From assembly GCF_016937655.1 (NCBI RefSeq), contig NZ_JAFHKL010000010.1:124001-188000 (forward strand): DNA of 64,000 nucleotides, in the 5' to 3' direction. Shown here one piece after another: positions 19,562 to 32,405 of the stretch. The notes below the pieces were generated by a model, which had not been told where the DNA came from, did no database searches, and saw only the letters and a list, made by a program, of their open reading frames with translations. The DNA comes from Chromobacterium alkanivorans. Lineage in GTDB: Bacteria; Pseudomonadota; Gammaproteobacteria; Burkholderiales; Chromobacteriaceae. The first letter of the stretch is position 1; every line of letters begins with the position of its first letter. Made by a program: the position numbers and the translations under genes.

Positions 19562-21241
19562 GCCGGCCAGCGCCTTCAGCCAGACCAGTGCGGCGCTGGC
19601 GCCCGCGTCGGGCACGCCCAGCGCCCGCTCGCCCAGATAGCTGGCCCGGCCCAGGCGCGGGCGCATGGCGGCGGTGGCGGCGCAACCGCGCTCGGCCGCC
19701 TCCAGCGCCGAGCGCCAGGCCGAGGCGGGGTCCTGGCCGGCGTCCAGCGCAGAGGCGAAGGCGTCGGCGGCCGGGGACAAGGCGTCCAGCATGGTGCGGT
19801 CGCCCAGCTGAGCGCCGCCCAGTTCCGCGATGGCGGCGACGCCGTCCTGGAAGGCGGCGGCCCAGTCGCGCGGGCCGGGAGCGCTCGCCGCGTCCAAGCG
19901 CCGAGCCGCGCGCAGCAAGGCGGTGGAGTAGAACGGGCCGGAGCTGCCGGCAATGGCCTGGCGCAAGGCCTGGCCGACCGCGCGCAGCGCCGTGGCGGGC
20001 TCGCTCCAGGCGCTGTCCGGCAAGGCCCGGATCGCCGCCGCGCCGCGCTGCATGCTGACGCCCAGATCGCCGTCGCCGGCGGCGCCGTCGAGCTCGGTCA
20101 GCAGGGCTTCGGCGGCGTCCAGCGCGTCGGCCGCGGCCCAAGCCGCGGCGCGCAGCCTGGGGTCGGCCTTGGCGGAGGAGGGGGCCGTTTCGGCGCGCGG
20201 CGGCGCCGGACGCAGCTGGCGTTGCGCCGGCAGGCGGCCGGAGCCGGGCCAGGCCGGAGCCTGGGTGGCTTGATCCAGCCAGCTGAGGCACTGCTCGTCC
20301 AGCGCCAGCAGAGACAGCGAGCAGCCGGGCATTTCCAGCGCGGTCATGAAATTGCCGCTCCACAGCCGTTCCACCCGCAAGCCGCGCTGCCGCGCCGAGG
20401 CCAGCGCGCTGCGCGCCACGATGGCCAGCTCCATCGGCGGGGTGCCGCCCAGGCCGTTGACTAGCATCGCCACCCGCTGGCCGGGCCGCCAATCCCTATC
20501 CTGGACAATGGCGTCTAGCAGCGTCGCGCACAAGGCGTCGGCGGATTGGCGCGGCGCGCGGCGCACGCCGGCTTCGCCGTGGATGCCCAGGCCCAGCTCG
20601 ATTTCGTCCTCGTCCAGTTGAAAGCCGGGGCGGCCGGTGGCCGGCACCGTGCAGGCGCCCAGCGCCACGCCCATGGTGGCCACCTGTTCCGCCGCCAGCC
20701 GCGCGGCGGCGGCGACTTCGGCGAGGCCGGCGCCGGCGGCGGCCGCCGCGCCGGCGATCTTGTGCACCAGCACCGTGCCGGCGATGCCGCGGCGGCGCGC
20801 CGGCTCCACGGTGTCGCGCAGCGCCACGTCGTCGGCCACCACCACGCTGTCGACGGCGATACCCTCGGCGCGGGCCAGCTCCGCCGCCAGGCCGAAATTC
20901 AGCCGGTCGCCGGTGTAATTCTTGATGATCAGCAACACGCCCCGGGGGCCGGCGACGGCGCGGATCGCCGCCAGCACGGTGTCTACGCTGGGCGAGGTGA
21001 ACACATCGCCCACCGCGGCGGCGTCCAGCATGCCGTGGCCGATATAGCCGGCGTGGGCCGGCTCGTGGCCGCTGCCGCCACCGGAGATCAGCGCCACCTT
21101 GTCGCGCAGGCCGCCGGCCGGCAGGTCCGCCCGCAGCAAGACGTTTTCCTCTTCCAGCAGCGTCAGGCCGGGCAGGGTGTCGGCCAGACCTTCCAGCATC
21201 TCCCGCGCGACATGGCGCGGATCGTTGATCAGTTTTCGCAT
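19559..21241 (-). CDS. ATP-dependent dihydroxyacetone kinase (DhaK-DhaL fusion)
   Basis: 560 residues, the usual size of single-chain DHA kinases such as the Citrobacter enzyme. The DhaK domain is at 1-330 with the substrate-binding His221 in GLGIHGEAG and SGGGSGHEPAHAGYIG. The DhaL (ATP-binding) domain is at about 360-560 with Asp residues in AAGDGDLGVSM and GDRTMLDAL. It phosphorylates dihydroxyacetone or glyceraldehyde with ATP, not PEP. The ATG at 21241 follows AAGGAAG at five bases. It stands alone, without glycerol-pathway genes. Its TAA stop is the TTA duplication of MITE copy A. Confidence 0.93.
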   Translation of the reverse strand: MRKLINDPRHVAREMLEGLADTLPGLTLLEEENVLLRADLPAGGLRDKVALISGGGSGHEPAHAGYIGHGMLDAAAVGDVFTSPSVDTVLAAIRAVAGPRGVLLIIKNYTGDRLNFGLAAELARAEGIAVDSVVVADDVALRDTVEPARRRGIAGTVLVHKIAGAAAAAGAGLAEVAAAARLAAEQVATMGVALGACTVPATGRPGFQLDEDEIELGLGIHGEAGVRRAPRQSADALCATLLDAIVQDRDWRPGQRVAMLVNGLGGTPPMELAIVARSALASARQRGLRVERLWSGNFMTALEMPGCSLSLLALDEQCLSWLDQATQAPAWPGSGRLPAQRQLRPAPPRAETAPSSAKADPRLRAAAWAAADALDAAEALLTELDGAAGDGDLGVSMQRGAAAIRALPDSAWSEPATALRAVGQALRQAIAGSSGPFYSTALLRAARRLDAASAPGPRDWAAAFQDGVAAIAELGGAQLGDRTMLDALSPAADAFASALDAGQDPASAWRSALEAAERGCAATAAMRPRLGRASYLGERALGVPDAGASAALVWLKALAG

Positions 21242-21454
21242 CGCGGCTTCCTTTCCATATCGGATAGAGATCGTGCTTGGTCAAGACGGATGTCATCTTA
21301 CGATCAGCGCCGGCCGGACGGGGAGTTTGTCGATGGGATGATCGATAAAGAAGCGAAATATGTTCGTAATCGCTCTTAAACGAAGCAATGTCAGTTCAAT
21401 GTTTTGCGGTTTCGAATATTTCAAGTCTTTGTTTAAGTTGAAGATAAACACGGC

Positions 21455-21483
21455 TTGCCAAGCCCCGGCCCAGCAACCATAAT
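21455..21483 (+). promoter_or_regulatory. Sigma-70 promoter of the gcvTHP operon
   Basis: TTGCCA (21455-21460), exactly 17 bp of spacer, then CATAAT (21478-21483). Each hexamer is one mismatch from consensus. Transcription would start near 21490, just before the first glycine aptamer. Confidence 0.7.
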
Positions 21484-21489
21484 CTGGCT

Positions 21490-21690
21490 CGTCATGCAGG
21501 AGAGAGTGGCCGCCCGCGCCACCGCCGAAGGCGCAAGCGCACCCGCAATCGCTCAGGCAAAAGGACTGCATCATCGGACTGGCCGCAGCCAGTTCGCCGA
21601 ATCTGGAGAGCGGCATCCGCGGATGCCCACCGAAGGGGCTAACGGCCGCAAGGCCGGAAAATCTCAGGTGCAGGGACAGAGGGGTGTAGG
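21490..21690 (+). ncRNA. Tandem glycine riboswitch
   Basis: Two consecutive aptamers precede gcvT. The first (about 21490-21572) has the P1 pair ATGCAG/CTGCAT and the core GGAGAGAG ... CCGCCGAAGGCGCAAG ... CAGGCAAAAGGAC. The second (about 21601-21684) has CTGGAGAGCGG ... CACCGAAGGGGCTAAC ... CTCAGGTGCAGGGACAGAGGGG. These follow the gcvT-element consensus. Glycine binding normally turns on the glycine cleavage genes. A hairpin GTGTAG/CTACAC (21684-21709) lies just before the gcvT ribosome site and may be the expression platform. Confidence 0.92.
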
Positions 21691-21730
21691 GAATAGAGCA
21701 ACACTACACGCTTTTGCTAAGGACGCACCG

Positions 21731-22819
21731 ATGACGGCCCCGAAACGCACCCCCCTGTTTGACTCCCACATCGCCGCCGGCGCCAAGATGGTCGATTTCG
21801 CCGGCTGGGAAATGCCCATTCACTACGGCTCCCAGCTCAAGGAACATGAAATCGTGCGCAGCGACGCCGGCATGTTCGACGTTTCCCACATGACGGTGCT
21901 GGACATCAGCGGCCCGGACGCCAAGGTCTGGCTGCAGCGCCTGATCGCCAACGACGTGGCCAAGCTAGGCTTCGAAGGCAAGGCGCTGTATTCCGGCATG
22001 CTCACCCCCGACGGCACCGTGGTGGACGATCTGATCGTCTACCTGACTTCCTACGGCTACCGCATGGTGGTCAACGCCGGCACCACCGACAAAGACCTGG
22101 CCTGGATGGAAGGGCACAAGGCGGACTTCGACGTGGACATCAAAGTGCGCCGCGACCTGTCCATCCTGGCGGTGCAAGGCCCGCAAGCCATCGCCAAGGT
22201 CTGTGCGGTCAAGCCCGAGCTCGCCTCCGTCATCCAGGCCTTGAAGCCGTTCCAGGGCCAGCCCGTCGGCGACTGGTTCTACGCCCGCACCGGCTACACC
22301 GGCGAGGACGGCCTGGAAGTGATGCTGCCCGGCCTTGAGGCCGCGGCCTTCTTCCAGCAATTGCAGGCCGCCGGCGTCGCCCCCATCGGTCTGGGCGCGC
22401 GCGACACCCTGCGCCTGGAGGCCGGCATGAATCTTTACGGCCACGACATGGACGAAACCGTGTCCCCGCTGGAGGCCGGCATGGGCTGGACCATAGCCTG
22501 GGAGCCGGCCGAGCGCGACTTCATCGGCCGCAAGGCGCTGGAGGCGCAGAAAGCCGCCGGCGTGAAGACCAAGCAGGTGGGCTTGGTGCTGGAAGGGCGC
22601 GGCGTGCTGCGCGAAGGCCTGAAGGTGGTGGTGGACGGCGTAGGCGAAGGCGTGATCACCAGCGGCACCTTCTCGCCCACCCTCAAGCACTCCATCGCGA
22701 TCGCGCGAGTGCCGGCCGGCACCGGCGACAAGGCGCTGGTGGACCTGCGCGGCACCCTGACCGAGGTGCGCGTGGTCAAGATGCCCTTTGTGCGCAACGG
22801 CAAGAAAGTTTTCGCCTGA
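21731..22819 (+). CDS. gcvT: Aminomethyltransferase, glycine cleavage T protein
   Basis: 362 residues. Transfers the aminomethyl carbon from lipoyl-GcvH to tetrahydrofolate, releasing ammonia. Family motifs include [19 protein letters not shown], and the folate-site region [11 protein letters not shown] with [13 protein letters not shown]. The ATG at 21731 has AAGGA seven bases upstream. First gene of gcvTHP, controlled by the riboswitch immediately upstream. Confidence 0.97.
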   Translation: MTAPKRTPLFDSHIAAGAKMVDFAGWEMPIHYGSQLKEHEIVRSDAGMFDVSHMTVLDISGPDAKVWLQRLIANDVAKLGFEGKALYSGMLTPDGTVVDDLIVYLTSYGYRMVVNAGTTDKDLAWMEGHKADFDVDIKVRRDLSILAVQGPQAIAKVCAVKPELASVIQALKPFQGQPVGDWFYARTGYTGEDGLEVMLPGLEAAAFFQQLQAAGVAPIGLGARDTLRLEAGMNLYGHDMDETVSPLEAGMGWTIAWEPAERDFIGRKALEAQKAAGVKTKQVGLVLEGRGVLREGLKVVVDGVGEGVITSGTFSPTLKHSIAIARVPAGTGDKALVDLRGTLTEVRVVKMPFVRNGKKVFA

Positions 22820-22891
22820 GCCGATTGGCCTGGCAGGCCGCGCGACGCGGCCGGGAATATCGTTAAGACCTGGATTTGACTGGAGACACTC

Positions 22892-23278
22892 ATGAGCAAC
22901 ATCCCCGCCGAACTCAAATACGTTGAAAGCCACGAATGGCTGCGCCTGGAAGCCGACGGCTCCGTGACCGTGGGCATTACCGAGCACGCGCAAGAACTGC
23001 TGGGCGACATCGTGTTCGTCGAACTGCCGAAAGTGGGCGCCAAGCTGGCCAAGGAAGAGCAGGCCGGCGTGGTGGAATCGGTGAAGGCCGCTTCCGACAT
23101 CTACTGTCCGATCGCCGGCGAAGTGCTGGCCGTCAACGAGGAGCTGGAGGCCGCGCCGGACCTGGCCAATAGCGAGCCTTACGGCGCCGGCTGGTTCTTC
23201 AAGATCAAGCCGGTCGATCCGGCGGACCTGGACGCCCTGATGGACGCCGCCGCCTACGCCAAGGAAATTGGCGCCTGA
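22892..23278 (+). CDS. gcvH: Glycine cleavage H protein
   Basis: 128-residue lipoyl carrier that shuttles the aminomethyl group between GcvP, GcvT and the dihydrolipoyl dehydrogenase. The lipoylated Lys is in [11 protein letters not shown], and [12 protein letters not shown] is conserved. The ATG at 22892 follows GGAG. It is 72 bp after gcvT and is separated from gcvP by a hairpin terminator. Confidence 0.97.
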   Translation: MSNIPAELKYVESHEWLRLEADGSVTVGITEHAQELLGDIVFVELPKVGAKLAKEEQAGVVESVKAASDIYCPIAGEVLAVNEELEAAPDLANSEPYGAGWFFKIKPVDPADLDALMDAAAYAKEIGA

Positions 23279-23288
23279 TGGTGAAAAC

Positions 23289-23325
23289 CGCCTCGCAGCC
23301 CTAATCGGCGGCGAGGCGTTTTTTT
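23289..23325 (+). terminator. Intrinsic terminator/attenuator between gcvH and gcvP
   Basis: CGCCTCGC (23289-23296) pairs perfectly with GCGAGGCG (23311-23318), followed by seven T residues. It would reduce readthrough into gcvP, setting H/T expression above P. Confidence 0.75.
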
Positions 23326-23401
23326 CGCCCGGATATCCAGCAACACCCGATTGGCCGCGCAAGCCGCGGCGCGGACGGCAAGCATAGAAGGTCCCGTACT
23401 C

Positions 23402-26254
<2,853 letters not shown>

Positions 26255-26277
26255 GCGCGCGGACCCGCGCCAAGCAA

Positions 26278-26302
26278 CCCCGGCCAAGGCCGGGGTTTTT
26301 TT
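26278..26302 (+). terminator. Intrinsic terminator after gcvP
   Basis: Perfect 8-bp stem CCCCGGCC/GGCCGGGG with a two-base loop followed by seven T residues; ends the gcv operon. Confidence 0.85.
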
Positions 26303-26423
26303 ACGCCCATGGCTGACGATCGGGCACTGGAGTTGAGCGGATATACGGCTATCATATTTAATGAAGAATATGACGGCAGTCTGGCTGCCGTTGGTCCGCG
26401 AACCCTATTCATAGGAGGCTGCG

Positions 26424-29400
26424 TTGGCGTTGAACGCGCAGGCTGCGATGGCCGCACCGGATTTTCAGCTGCTGTTCGAACGGGCGCCCGGCCTGTATCT
26501 GGTGCTGGACGCCGATTTCAACGTCATCGCCGCCAGCGACGTCTATCTGCAGACCACGCTGACCCGGCGCGAATCGATCCTGGGCCGTAATCTGTTCGAT
26601 ATCTTTCCGGTCAATCCCGACGAGCCGGAAGGCGAGGGCTCGCGCAATCTGCGCATCTCTTTGCAGCGCGTGCTGGCCACTGGGGTCGAGGACAGCATGG
26701 CGATGCAGAAATACGACATCCCCAGGCCGGACGGCAGTTTCGAAGAGCGCTATTGGAGTCCGACCAACTGGCCGGTGAAGCGCGCGGACGGCAGCGTGGG
26801 CTGCATCATCCACAGCGTGCAGGACGTCAGCGAGTTCGTGCGTCTGCGGGGCAAGAGCGCGCAGCAGGCCGTGTCCGAGGAGGGCGCGCGGAACAGTGCG
26901 GCGGCGCTGGAGGCCGAGATTGTGAACCAGCACGCGCAGATCGCTCGCGCCAACACCGATCTGAAGGAGTCCAACAGCGAGCTGGCGCGTCTGAATCAGC
27001 AGATGCGCGAGCTGGACCAGATGAAAACCCGTTTCTTCGCCAATGTCAGCCATGAGTTGCGCACGCCGCTGACCCTGATCCTGGGGCAGGTCGAACGCTT
27101 TCTGTCCGGGCAGGTCGAGCCGGGGGAGAGCCCCAATCTATTGCTGATCCAGCGACAGGCGCGGATGTTGCTGCAGCAGGTCAACGATTTGCTGGACGTG
27201 GCCAAGCTGGACGCCGGGGAGCTGAAGCTGCGTTATGTGCAGCTGGACCTGGCCGAACTGGTGCGCCACGTAGCTTCTTACTTCGGCTCTCTGGCCAGCG
27301 ACCGGCGCATCGATTACCAAGTGGCGGCGCCGAAAACGGCGTCGGCGCAGGTGGACGCGATCAAGTTGCAGCGGGTCTTGCTGAATCTGCTGTCCAACGC
27401 CTTCAAGTTTACCCCGGACGGCGGCCACATCCAGATCGCGCTGGAGCTGCGGGGGGCGCAAGCCGGCATCCGGGTGCAGGACAACGGGCCGGGCGTGCCG
27501 GCCGAGATGCGCGACAAGGTTTTCGAGCGCTTCGTGCAAGTGGAGGACGGCGATTACGGCCGACACGGCGGCACCGGGCTTGGCCTGGCCATCGTCAAGG
27601 AGTTCATCGAGCTGCACCATGGCGAGGTGCGCTTGTCCGCCGCCGAGGGCGGCGGCGCCTTGTTCCGTCTCAGCCTGCCCTTGCGGGCGCCGGCGGGAAC
27701 GCCGATAGAGTCGGAAGACCTGCGCCTGGACGATTTGCTGGCCGGCGGCGCCGTGCCCGCGCCCGCGTCGCAGCAGGGCGAGGCCGGAGGCTTGCCGGAC
27801 ATGGGCGCGCAAGCGCTGGTTCTGCTGGTGGAGGACAACACGGATATGAGCGCCTTCATCGCCGGAGCCTTGGGCAGGCATTACCGGGTGATGACGGCGC
27901 CGGAAGGCGGCCGCGGCCTGCAGCTGGCGCAGAGCGAGCAGCCTGACCTGATCATCAGCGACCTGATGATGCCGGGGATGGGCGGAGAAGCGTTTGTGTC
28001 CGCGCTGCGCGGCAACCGCCAGACCGAGGACATTCCTGTAGTGATGCTGTCGGCGCGCGCCGACGATTCGCTGCGGCTGCGCATGCTGCAGAACAGCGTG
28101 CAGGAGTTCCTGTTCAAGCCGTTTTCGGTGGCGGAGCTGCTGGCGCGGGTGGGCCGCTTGATCGGAGAGCGCCGCCGCTCGGCGCTGCGCTTGACGCAGG
28201 CGCTGTACGCGGCGGAGCAAATCGCCTGGGAGCTGGACCTGAACGACGGGGTGTTGCACGAAGAGGGGCCGGTGGGGCGAATTTTCGGGCGGGCCGACGA
28301 TTACCGCCACGACAGCCTGGACGCCTTGCTGGGGCAAATCCATCCCGAGGACCTGGACGAACTGCGCCGGCGCTGGCAGGGCCTGCCGGCCGTGGCCGGC
28401 GAAAGCCTGCACGAATGTCAGTTCCGGATCTCCATGCCTGGCGAGGATCCTGTGTGGATGCAGGTGAGCGCCAGCCTGTGGCGGGACGAGACGGGACGGC
28501 CGCGGCGGGCGATGGGTTTTGCCCGCGACGTGTCCACGCTGAAGCGTTCTCAGCTCAATATCGAGTTTCTCGCCAAGCACGACAGTCTGACCCAGCTGCC
28601 CAACCGGGTGCAGCTGAATGAGCGGCTGCAATGGAGCTTGGGGCAGCATCAGCGCTCGGGCCAGCGCCTGTATTTGCTGTTGGTGGATCTGGACGACTTT
28701 CGTTTCATCAACGACAACCTGGGGCATGAGGTGGGGGACCGCCTGCTGCGCATCGTGGCCGAACGGCTGCGCGCCTGCGCGAGCGGCCGCGATAGCCTGT
28801 TCCGCATCGGCGGCGACGAATTCGTCGCCTTGGCCGAGAACGCCGCCGACGGCGCGGCCGACAGCCTGGCCGAGCAAGTGCTGGCGGCGCTGGCGGCGCC
28901 GTATCAGGACGGGGAGCACCGTTATTTCCTGTCCGCCAGCATAGGCATCAGTTGCTATCCCGGCGACGCCGACACGCCGGAAGGGCTGATGCGCGACGCG
29001 GACATGGCGATGTACCGCGCCAAGTACGCGGGCAAGAACGGCTACTGCTTCTTCTCCGAGGACATGGCCGACGGCGTGCGCCAGCGCCTGCAAGTGGAGA
29101 CCGGCTTGCGTCAGGCCTTGCAGCGACGGGAACTGCGGCTGGAGTACCAGCCGCAGATGACGCTGCGCAGCCAGGACATGCTGGGGATGGAGGCGCTGTT
29201 GCGCTGGGAGCTGGACGGGCGCAAGCAGTCGCCGGCGGAGTTTATCGCCATCGCCGAAAAAACCGGCCTGATCATCGATATCGACGAGTATGTGTTTCGC
29301 AATGTCTGCAGCCAGGTGATGGCCTGGAGAGGACAGGGCCTGCCGCCCTGGCGCGTCAGCGTCAATCTGTCGGCGCGCTTCTTCGGCCTGCCGGACGCCG

Positions 29401-29849
29401 TCGCGCGCTTGCGAGCGATCGCCGAGGAAAGCGGGGCGCCGCCGGATCAGCTGTGCCTGGAAATCACCGAGGGCACGCTGATGGACGCGGACAGCGCGAT
29501 GAAGGCCTTGCCGACGCTCAAACGCATGGGCTTCCATATCAGCGTCGACGATTTCGGCACCGGCTTTTCCTCGCTGTCCTACCTCAAGCGGCTGCCCATC
29601 GATGAATTGAAGATAGACCGCAGCTTCATCATGCGGCTGGACAGCGACGAGCGCGACCTGGCGATGGTGGCGGCCATCGTGTCCATGGCGGAGAGCCTGG
29701 GCCTGCAAGTGCTGGCCGAGGGCGTGGAGACCGAATCCCAGCACGCCTTGCTGCTGGCGCGCGGCTGCCACAGCGCCCAGGGCTATCTGTATTCGCGCTC
29801 CTTGCCGCCCGAGGAGCTGGTGTCCTGGTGGCGCGGCCGTTTCGAATGA
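26424..29849 (+). CDS. Hybrid histidine kinase with receiver, PAS, GGDEF and EAL domains
   Basis: 1141 residues, no membrane segment. Order: PAS (about 12-130), coiled coil (140-200), HisKA (FFANVSHELRTPL), HATPase ([19 protein letters not shown]), receiver (LVEDNTDMS, IISDLMMPGMGG; about 465-580), PAS (590-700), GGDEF (RIGGDEFVAL), EAL (MEALLRW, SVDDFGTGFSS, KIDRSF, AEGVETE). All catalytic motifs look intact, so it could both make and degrade c-di-GMP under kinase control. The usual RxxD inhibitory site before GGDEF is absent. The start is TTG at 26424, firmly supported by AGGAGG five bases upstream. Convergent with the next gene, stop codons one base apart. Confidence 0.93.
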   Translation: MALNAQAAMAAPDFQLLFERAPGLYLVLDADFNVIAASDVYLQTTLTRRESILGRNLFDIFPVNPDEPEGEGSRNLRISLQRVLATGVEDSMAMQKYDIPRPDGSFEERYWSPTNWPVKRADGSVGCIIHSVQDVSEFVRLRGKSAQQAVSEEGARNSAAALEAEIVNQHAQIARANTDLKESNSELARLNQQMRELDQMKTRFFANVSHELRTPLTLILGQVERFLSGQVEPGESPNLLLIQRQARMLLQQVNDLLDVAKLDAGELKLRYVQLDLAELVRHVASYFGSLASDRRIDYQVAAPKTASAQVDAIKLQRVLLNLLSNAFKFTPDGGHIQIALELRGAQAGIRVQDNGPGVPAEMRDKVFERFVQVEDGDYGRHGGTGLGLAIVKEFIELHHGEVRLSAAEGGGALFRLSLPLRAPAGTPIESEDLRLDDLLAGGAVPAPASQQGEAGGLPDMGAQALVLLVEDNTDMSAFIAGALGRHYRVMTAPEGGRGLQLAQSEQPDLIISDLMMPGMGGEAFVSALRGNRQTEDIPVVMLSARADDSLRLRMLQNSVQEFLFKPFSVAELLARVGRLIGERRRSALRLTQALYAAEQIAWELDLNDGVLHEEGPVGRIFGRADDYRHDSLDALLGQIHPEDLDELRRRWQGLPAVAGESLHECQFRISMPGEDPVWMQVSASLWRDETGRPRRAMGFARDVSTLKRSQLNIEFLAKHDSLTQLPNRVQLNERLQWSLGQHQRSGQRLYLLLVDLDDFRFINDNLGHEVGDRLLRIVAERLRACASGRDSLFRIGGDEFVALAENAADGAADSLAEQVLAALAAPYQDGEHRYFLSASIGISCYPGDADTPEGLMRDADMAMYRAKYAGKNGYCFFSEDMADGVRQRLQVETGLRQALQRRELRLEYQPQMTLRSQDMLGMEALLRWELDGRKQSPAEFIAIAEKTGLIIDIDEYVFRNVCSQVMAWRGQGLPPWRVSVNLSARFFGLPDAVARLRAIAEESGAPPDQLCLEITEGTLMDADSAMKALPTLKRMGFHISVDDFGTGFSSLSYLKRLPIDELKIDRSFIMRLDSDERDLAMVAAIVSMAESLGLQVLAEGVETESQHALLLARGCHSAQGYLYSRSLPPEELVSWWRGRFE

Positions 29850-29850
29850 C

Positions 29851-30627
29851 TCACGGCGAAGGCGGGTTGATGCCCGGCGGCACCTCGCCGGGCAGCCAGC
29901 GCCGGTACAGCGCGGCGAAACTGCCGTCGCGCTTCATCTCGTCCAGCGCCTGTTGCCAAGCCTTGATCACCGCGTCCGGCGTCTGACGGGAAAAGGTGAT
30001 GTAGCCGTAAGTGTGGGAGAAGGTCAGCGCCTTGCGCACCTGGGACGGGTCGAAGCCCTGCTGCCGCAGCTGGTGGGGCAGGGTGGTGTTTTCGCTGACG
30101 ATGACGTCGGCGCGCTTGCGCATCAACATGTTCAGCAACTGGTCCGGCGTGGCCACGGTGGCCAGGTTGGAGAAGTTCTGCGCGCTCAGCAGCTGCTGCA
30201 GATACCAGTCGCGCACCACCATGATCTGCGGCAGTTTGCGGGCGTCGTCCAGCGTCTGCAGCTTGATCGGGCTGTCGCGCCGCACGAACAGGCAGCCCAG
30301 GGTTTCGGTGACCGGGCCCACCCACTTGAACATGCGCTCCCGTTCCGGGGTGCGGTTGGTGTTGAACAGCACGGTGTTCGGCTGCTGTTGCGCCTGGCGG
30401 TAACCGCGCGCCCAGGGCACCACCGCAATGGGGTCGCGGTTGCCGACGCGGCGCTGAATGCCTTGCACCACTTCCACCACCAGGCCGGCGGCCTTGCCGT
30501 CTTGCTCGAAAGTCAGCGGCGGGTCATCCTCGGTCAGGATGTCCAGCGCGGGGCCCGGCGCGGCCCGCGCTTGCGCGACGGCGAGGCAGGTCAAAAACAG
30601 GGCAAGCAGGCAGTGGCGGCGTGTCAT
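29851..30627 (-). CDS. Periplasmic family-3 solute-binding-like protein
   Basis: 258 residues. Signal peptide MTRRHCLLALFLTCLAVAQARA, then a bacterial extracellular solute-binding family 3 fold (LDILTEDDPPLTFEQDGKAAGLVVEVV, MLMRKRADVIVSENTT, WQQALDEMKRDGSFAALYRRWLPG). No permease or ATPase is adjacent, so it may be an orphan sensor rather than a transporter part; ligand unknown. ATG at 30627 is chosen for the signal peptide; a TTG at 30675 in the same frame is less likely. Confidence 0.85.
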   Translation of the reverse strand: MTRRHCLLALFLTCLAVAQARAAPGPALDILTEDDPPLTFEQDGKAAGLVVEVVQGIQRRVGNRDPIAVVPWARGYRQAQQQPNTVLFNTNRTPERERMFKWVGPVTETLGCLFVRRDSPIKLQTLDDARKLPQIMVVRDWYLQQLLSAQNFSNLATVATPDQLLNMLMRKRADVIVSENTTLPHQLRQQGFDPSQVRKALTFSHTYGYITFSRQTPDAVIKAWQQALDEMKRDGSFAALYRRWLPGEVPPGINPPSP

Positions 30628-30814
30628 GTCGATGGCGCTTTGTATTCTGGCTGTCCGCTTTGACTGTAGCGGCAATTTGCGCCGGGCTCAAATTCCGTCC
30701 TTGCCCGCGGCGCGAATATGAATATGCATAATCGATGGTTTGTTTTTTCCGCTTATTCGCTTAACCTTCGTTTCTGATACCGAAGATGCCATGCAGTTTG
30801 ATAAGGAAATGCCG

Positions 30815-32398
30815 ATGAACAAGCAATTGACGTTGTTGGCCTTGGCCCTGGCGCCGACCCTGGCGTTGGCCGCTCGCCCTTTGACGGTGTGCACCGACGC
30901 CAATCCGGAAGGTTTTGACGTGGTACAGTACAACTCCCTGGTCACCACCAACGCGTCGGCGGACGTGCTGATGAACCGCCTGGTCGAATACGATCCGGCC
31001 GCCCGCAAAGTGGTGCCCGGCCTGGCCGCCAGCTGGCAGATCGGCGACGACGGCCTCAGTTACACCTTCAAGCTGCGCCCCAATGTGGCGTTTCACGCCA
31101 CCGATTACTTCAAGCCTGGCCGCAAGCTGATGGCGGACGACGTGGTGTTCACCTTCGAGCGCATGCTCAATCCGGCGCATCCTTGGCACAAGAGCGCGCC
31201 CAACGGCTATCCGCACGCGCAATCGATGCAGTTTCCCAAGCTGATCAAGGCGGTGCAGAAGGTCGACGCCAATACCGTGCGCTTCGAGCTCAACTATCCG
31301 GAAGCCACCTTCCTGTCCAGCCTGACCATGGGTTTCGCCTCCATCTATTCGGCCGAGTACGCGGGGCAGTTGCTGGCGGCCGGCCGCCAGGCGGACTTGA
31401 ACGCCAAGCCCATAGGCACCGGTCCCTTCGTTTTCCGCAGCTTCCAGAAGGACGCGGTGGTGCGCTATGCGCCCAACCCCGGCTATTGGGGCGCCAAACC
31501 CAAGATAGGCGCGCTGATCTACGCGATCACCCCGGATTCGGCGGTGCGCGCGCAAAAACTGAAGGCCGGGGAGTGTCAGCTGGCCTTGTCGCCCAAGCCG
31601 CAGGACGTGTTGGCGGCCAAGGCCGATCCCAAGCTGCGGGTTTTGCAGACGCCGGCCTTCATGACCGCCTTCGTCGCCTTCAACAGCCAGAAAAAGCCGC
31701 TGAACAATCCCCTTGTGCGGCAGGCGCTCAACCTGGCTTTCGACAAGAACAGCTATCTGAAGACGGTGTTCGACAATACCGCCATCGCGGCGGACCTGCC
31801 TTATCCGCCGAACACCTGGAGCTACAACAAGGGGGCGAAGCCCTATCCTTACGATCCGGCGCGCGCCAAGAAGCTGCTGGCTCAGGCCGGCTATCCGGAC
31901 GGTTTCGAAACCACGGTGTGGGTGCGGCCCAGCGGCAGTACGCTGAACCCCAATCCCAAAGCCGGCGCGGAGCTGCTGCAGTCAGACCTGGCCAAGATAG
32001 GCGTCAAGGTGCAGATCAAGGTGATTGAGTGGGGCGAGCTGATCAAGCGCGCCAAGGCCGGCGAACATGAGCTATTGTTCATGGGCTGGGCCGGCGACAA
32101 CGGCGACCCGGACAATTTCCTGACCCCGCAGTTTTCCTGCTCCGCGGTGCAGTCCGGCACCAATTTCGCGCGTTTTTGCGACGCGAAGCTGGACAAGCTG
32201 ATCGGCGACGGCAAGAAGAGCAGCGATTTCGCGCAGCGCGCCAAGCTGTATCTGGCGGCGCAGAAGTTGATTCAGGAACAGGCGCTGTGGCTGCCCTTGG
32301 CGCACCCCACCGCTTACGCCTTGGCGAGCAAGGATTTGAGCGCTTACGCGGTCAGCCCGTTCGGGCGGGTGGACTTTGGACGCGCGCAGTTGAATTGA
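30815..32398 (+). CDS. ABC transporter peptide-binding protein, DppA-like (family 5)
   Basis: 527 residues with signal peptide MNKQLTLLALALAPTLALA. Strong similarity to E. coli DppA over its length: TVCTDANPEGFDVVQYNS, GLAASWQIGDDGLSYTFKLR, NPIGTGPF-type motif (KPIGTGPFVFRSF), and MGWAGDNGDPDNFLTPQFSC. Likely binds di- or oligopeptides (or haem, as DppA can) in the periplasm. The dppBCDF permease genes are not here. ATG at 30815 has AAGGA seven bases upstream. Ends at a GC-rich terminator. Confidence 0.92.
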   Translation: MNKQLTLLALALAPTLALAARPLTVCTDANPEGFDVVQYNSLVTTNASADVLMNRLVEYDPAARKVVPGLAASWQIGDDGLSYTFKLRPNVAFHATDYFKPGRKLMADDVVFTFERMLNPAHPWHKSAPNGYPHAQSMQFPKLIKAVQKVDANTVRFELNYPEATFLSSLTMGFASIYSAEYAGQLLAAGRQADLNAKPIGTGPFVFRSFQKDAVVRYAPNPGYWGAKPKIGALIYAITPDSAVRAQKLKAGECQLALSPKPQDVLAAKADPKLRVLQTPAFMTAFVAFNSQKKPLNNPLVRQALNLAFDKNSYLKTVFDNTAIAADLPYPPNTWSYNKGAKPYPYDPARAKKLLAQAGYPDGFETTVWVRPSGSTLNPNPKAGAELLQSDLAKIGVKVQIKVIEWGELIKRAKAGEHELLFMGWAGDNGDPDNFLTPQFSCSAVQSGTNFARFCDAKLDKLIGDGKKSSDFAQRAKLYLAAQKLIQEQALWLPLAHPTAYALASKDLSAYAVSPFGRVDFGRAQLN

Positions 32399-32405
32399 AC
32401 CCGGC

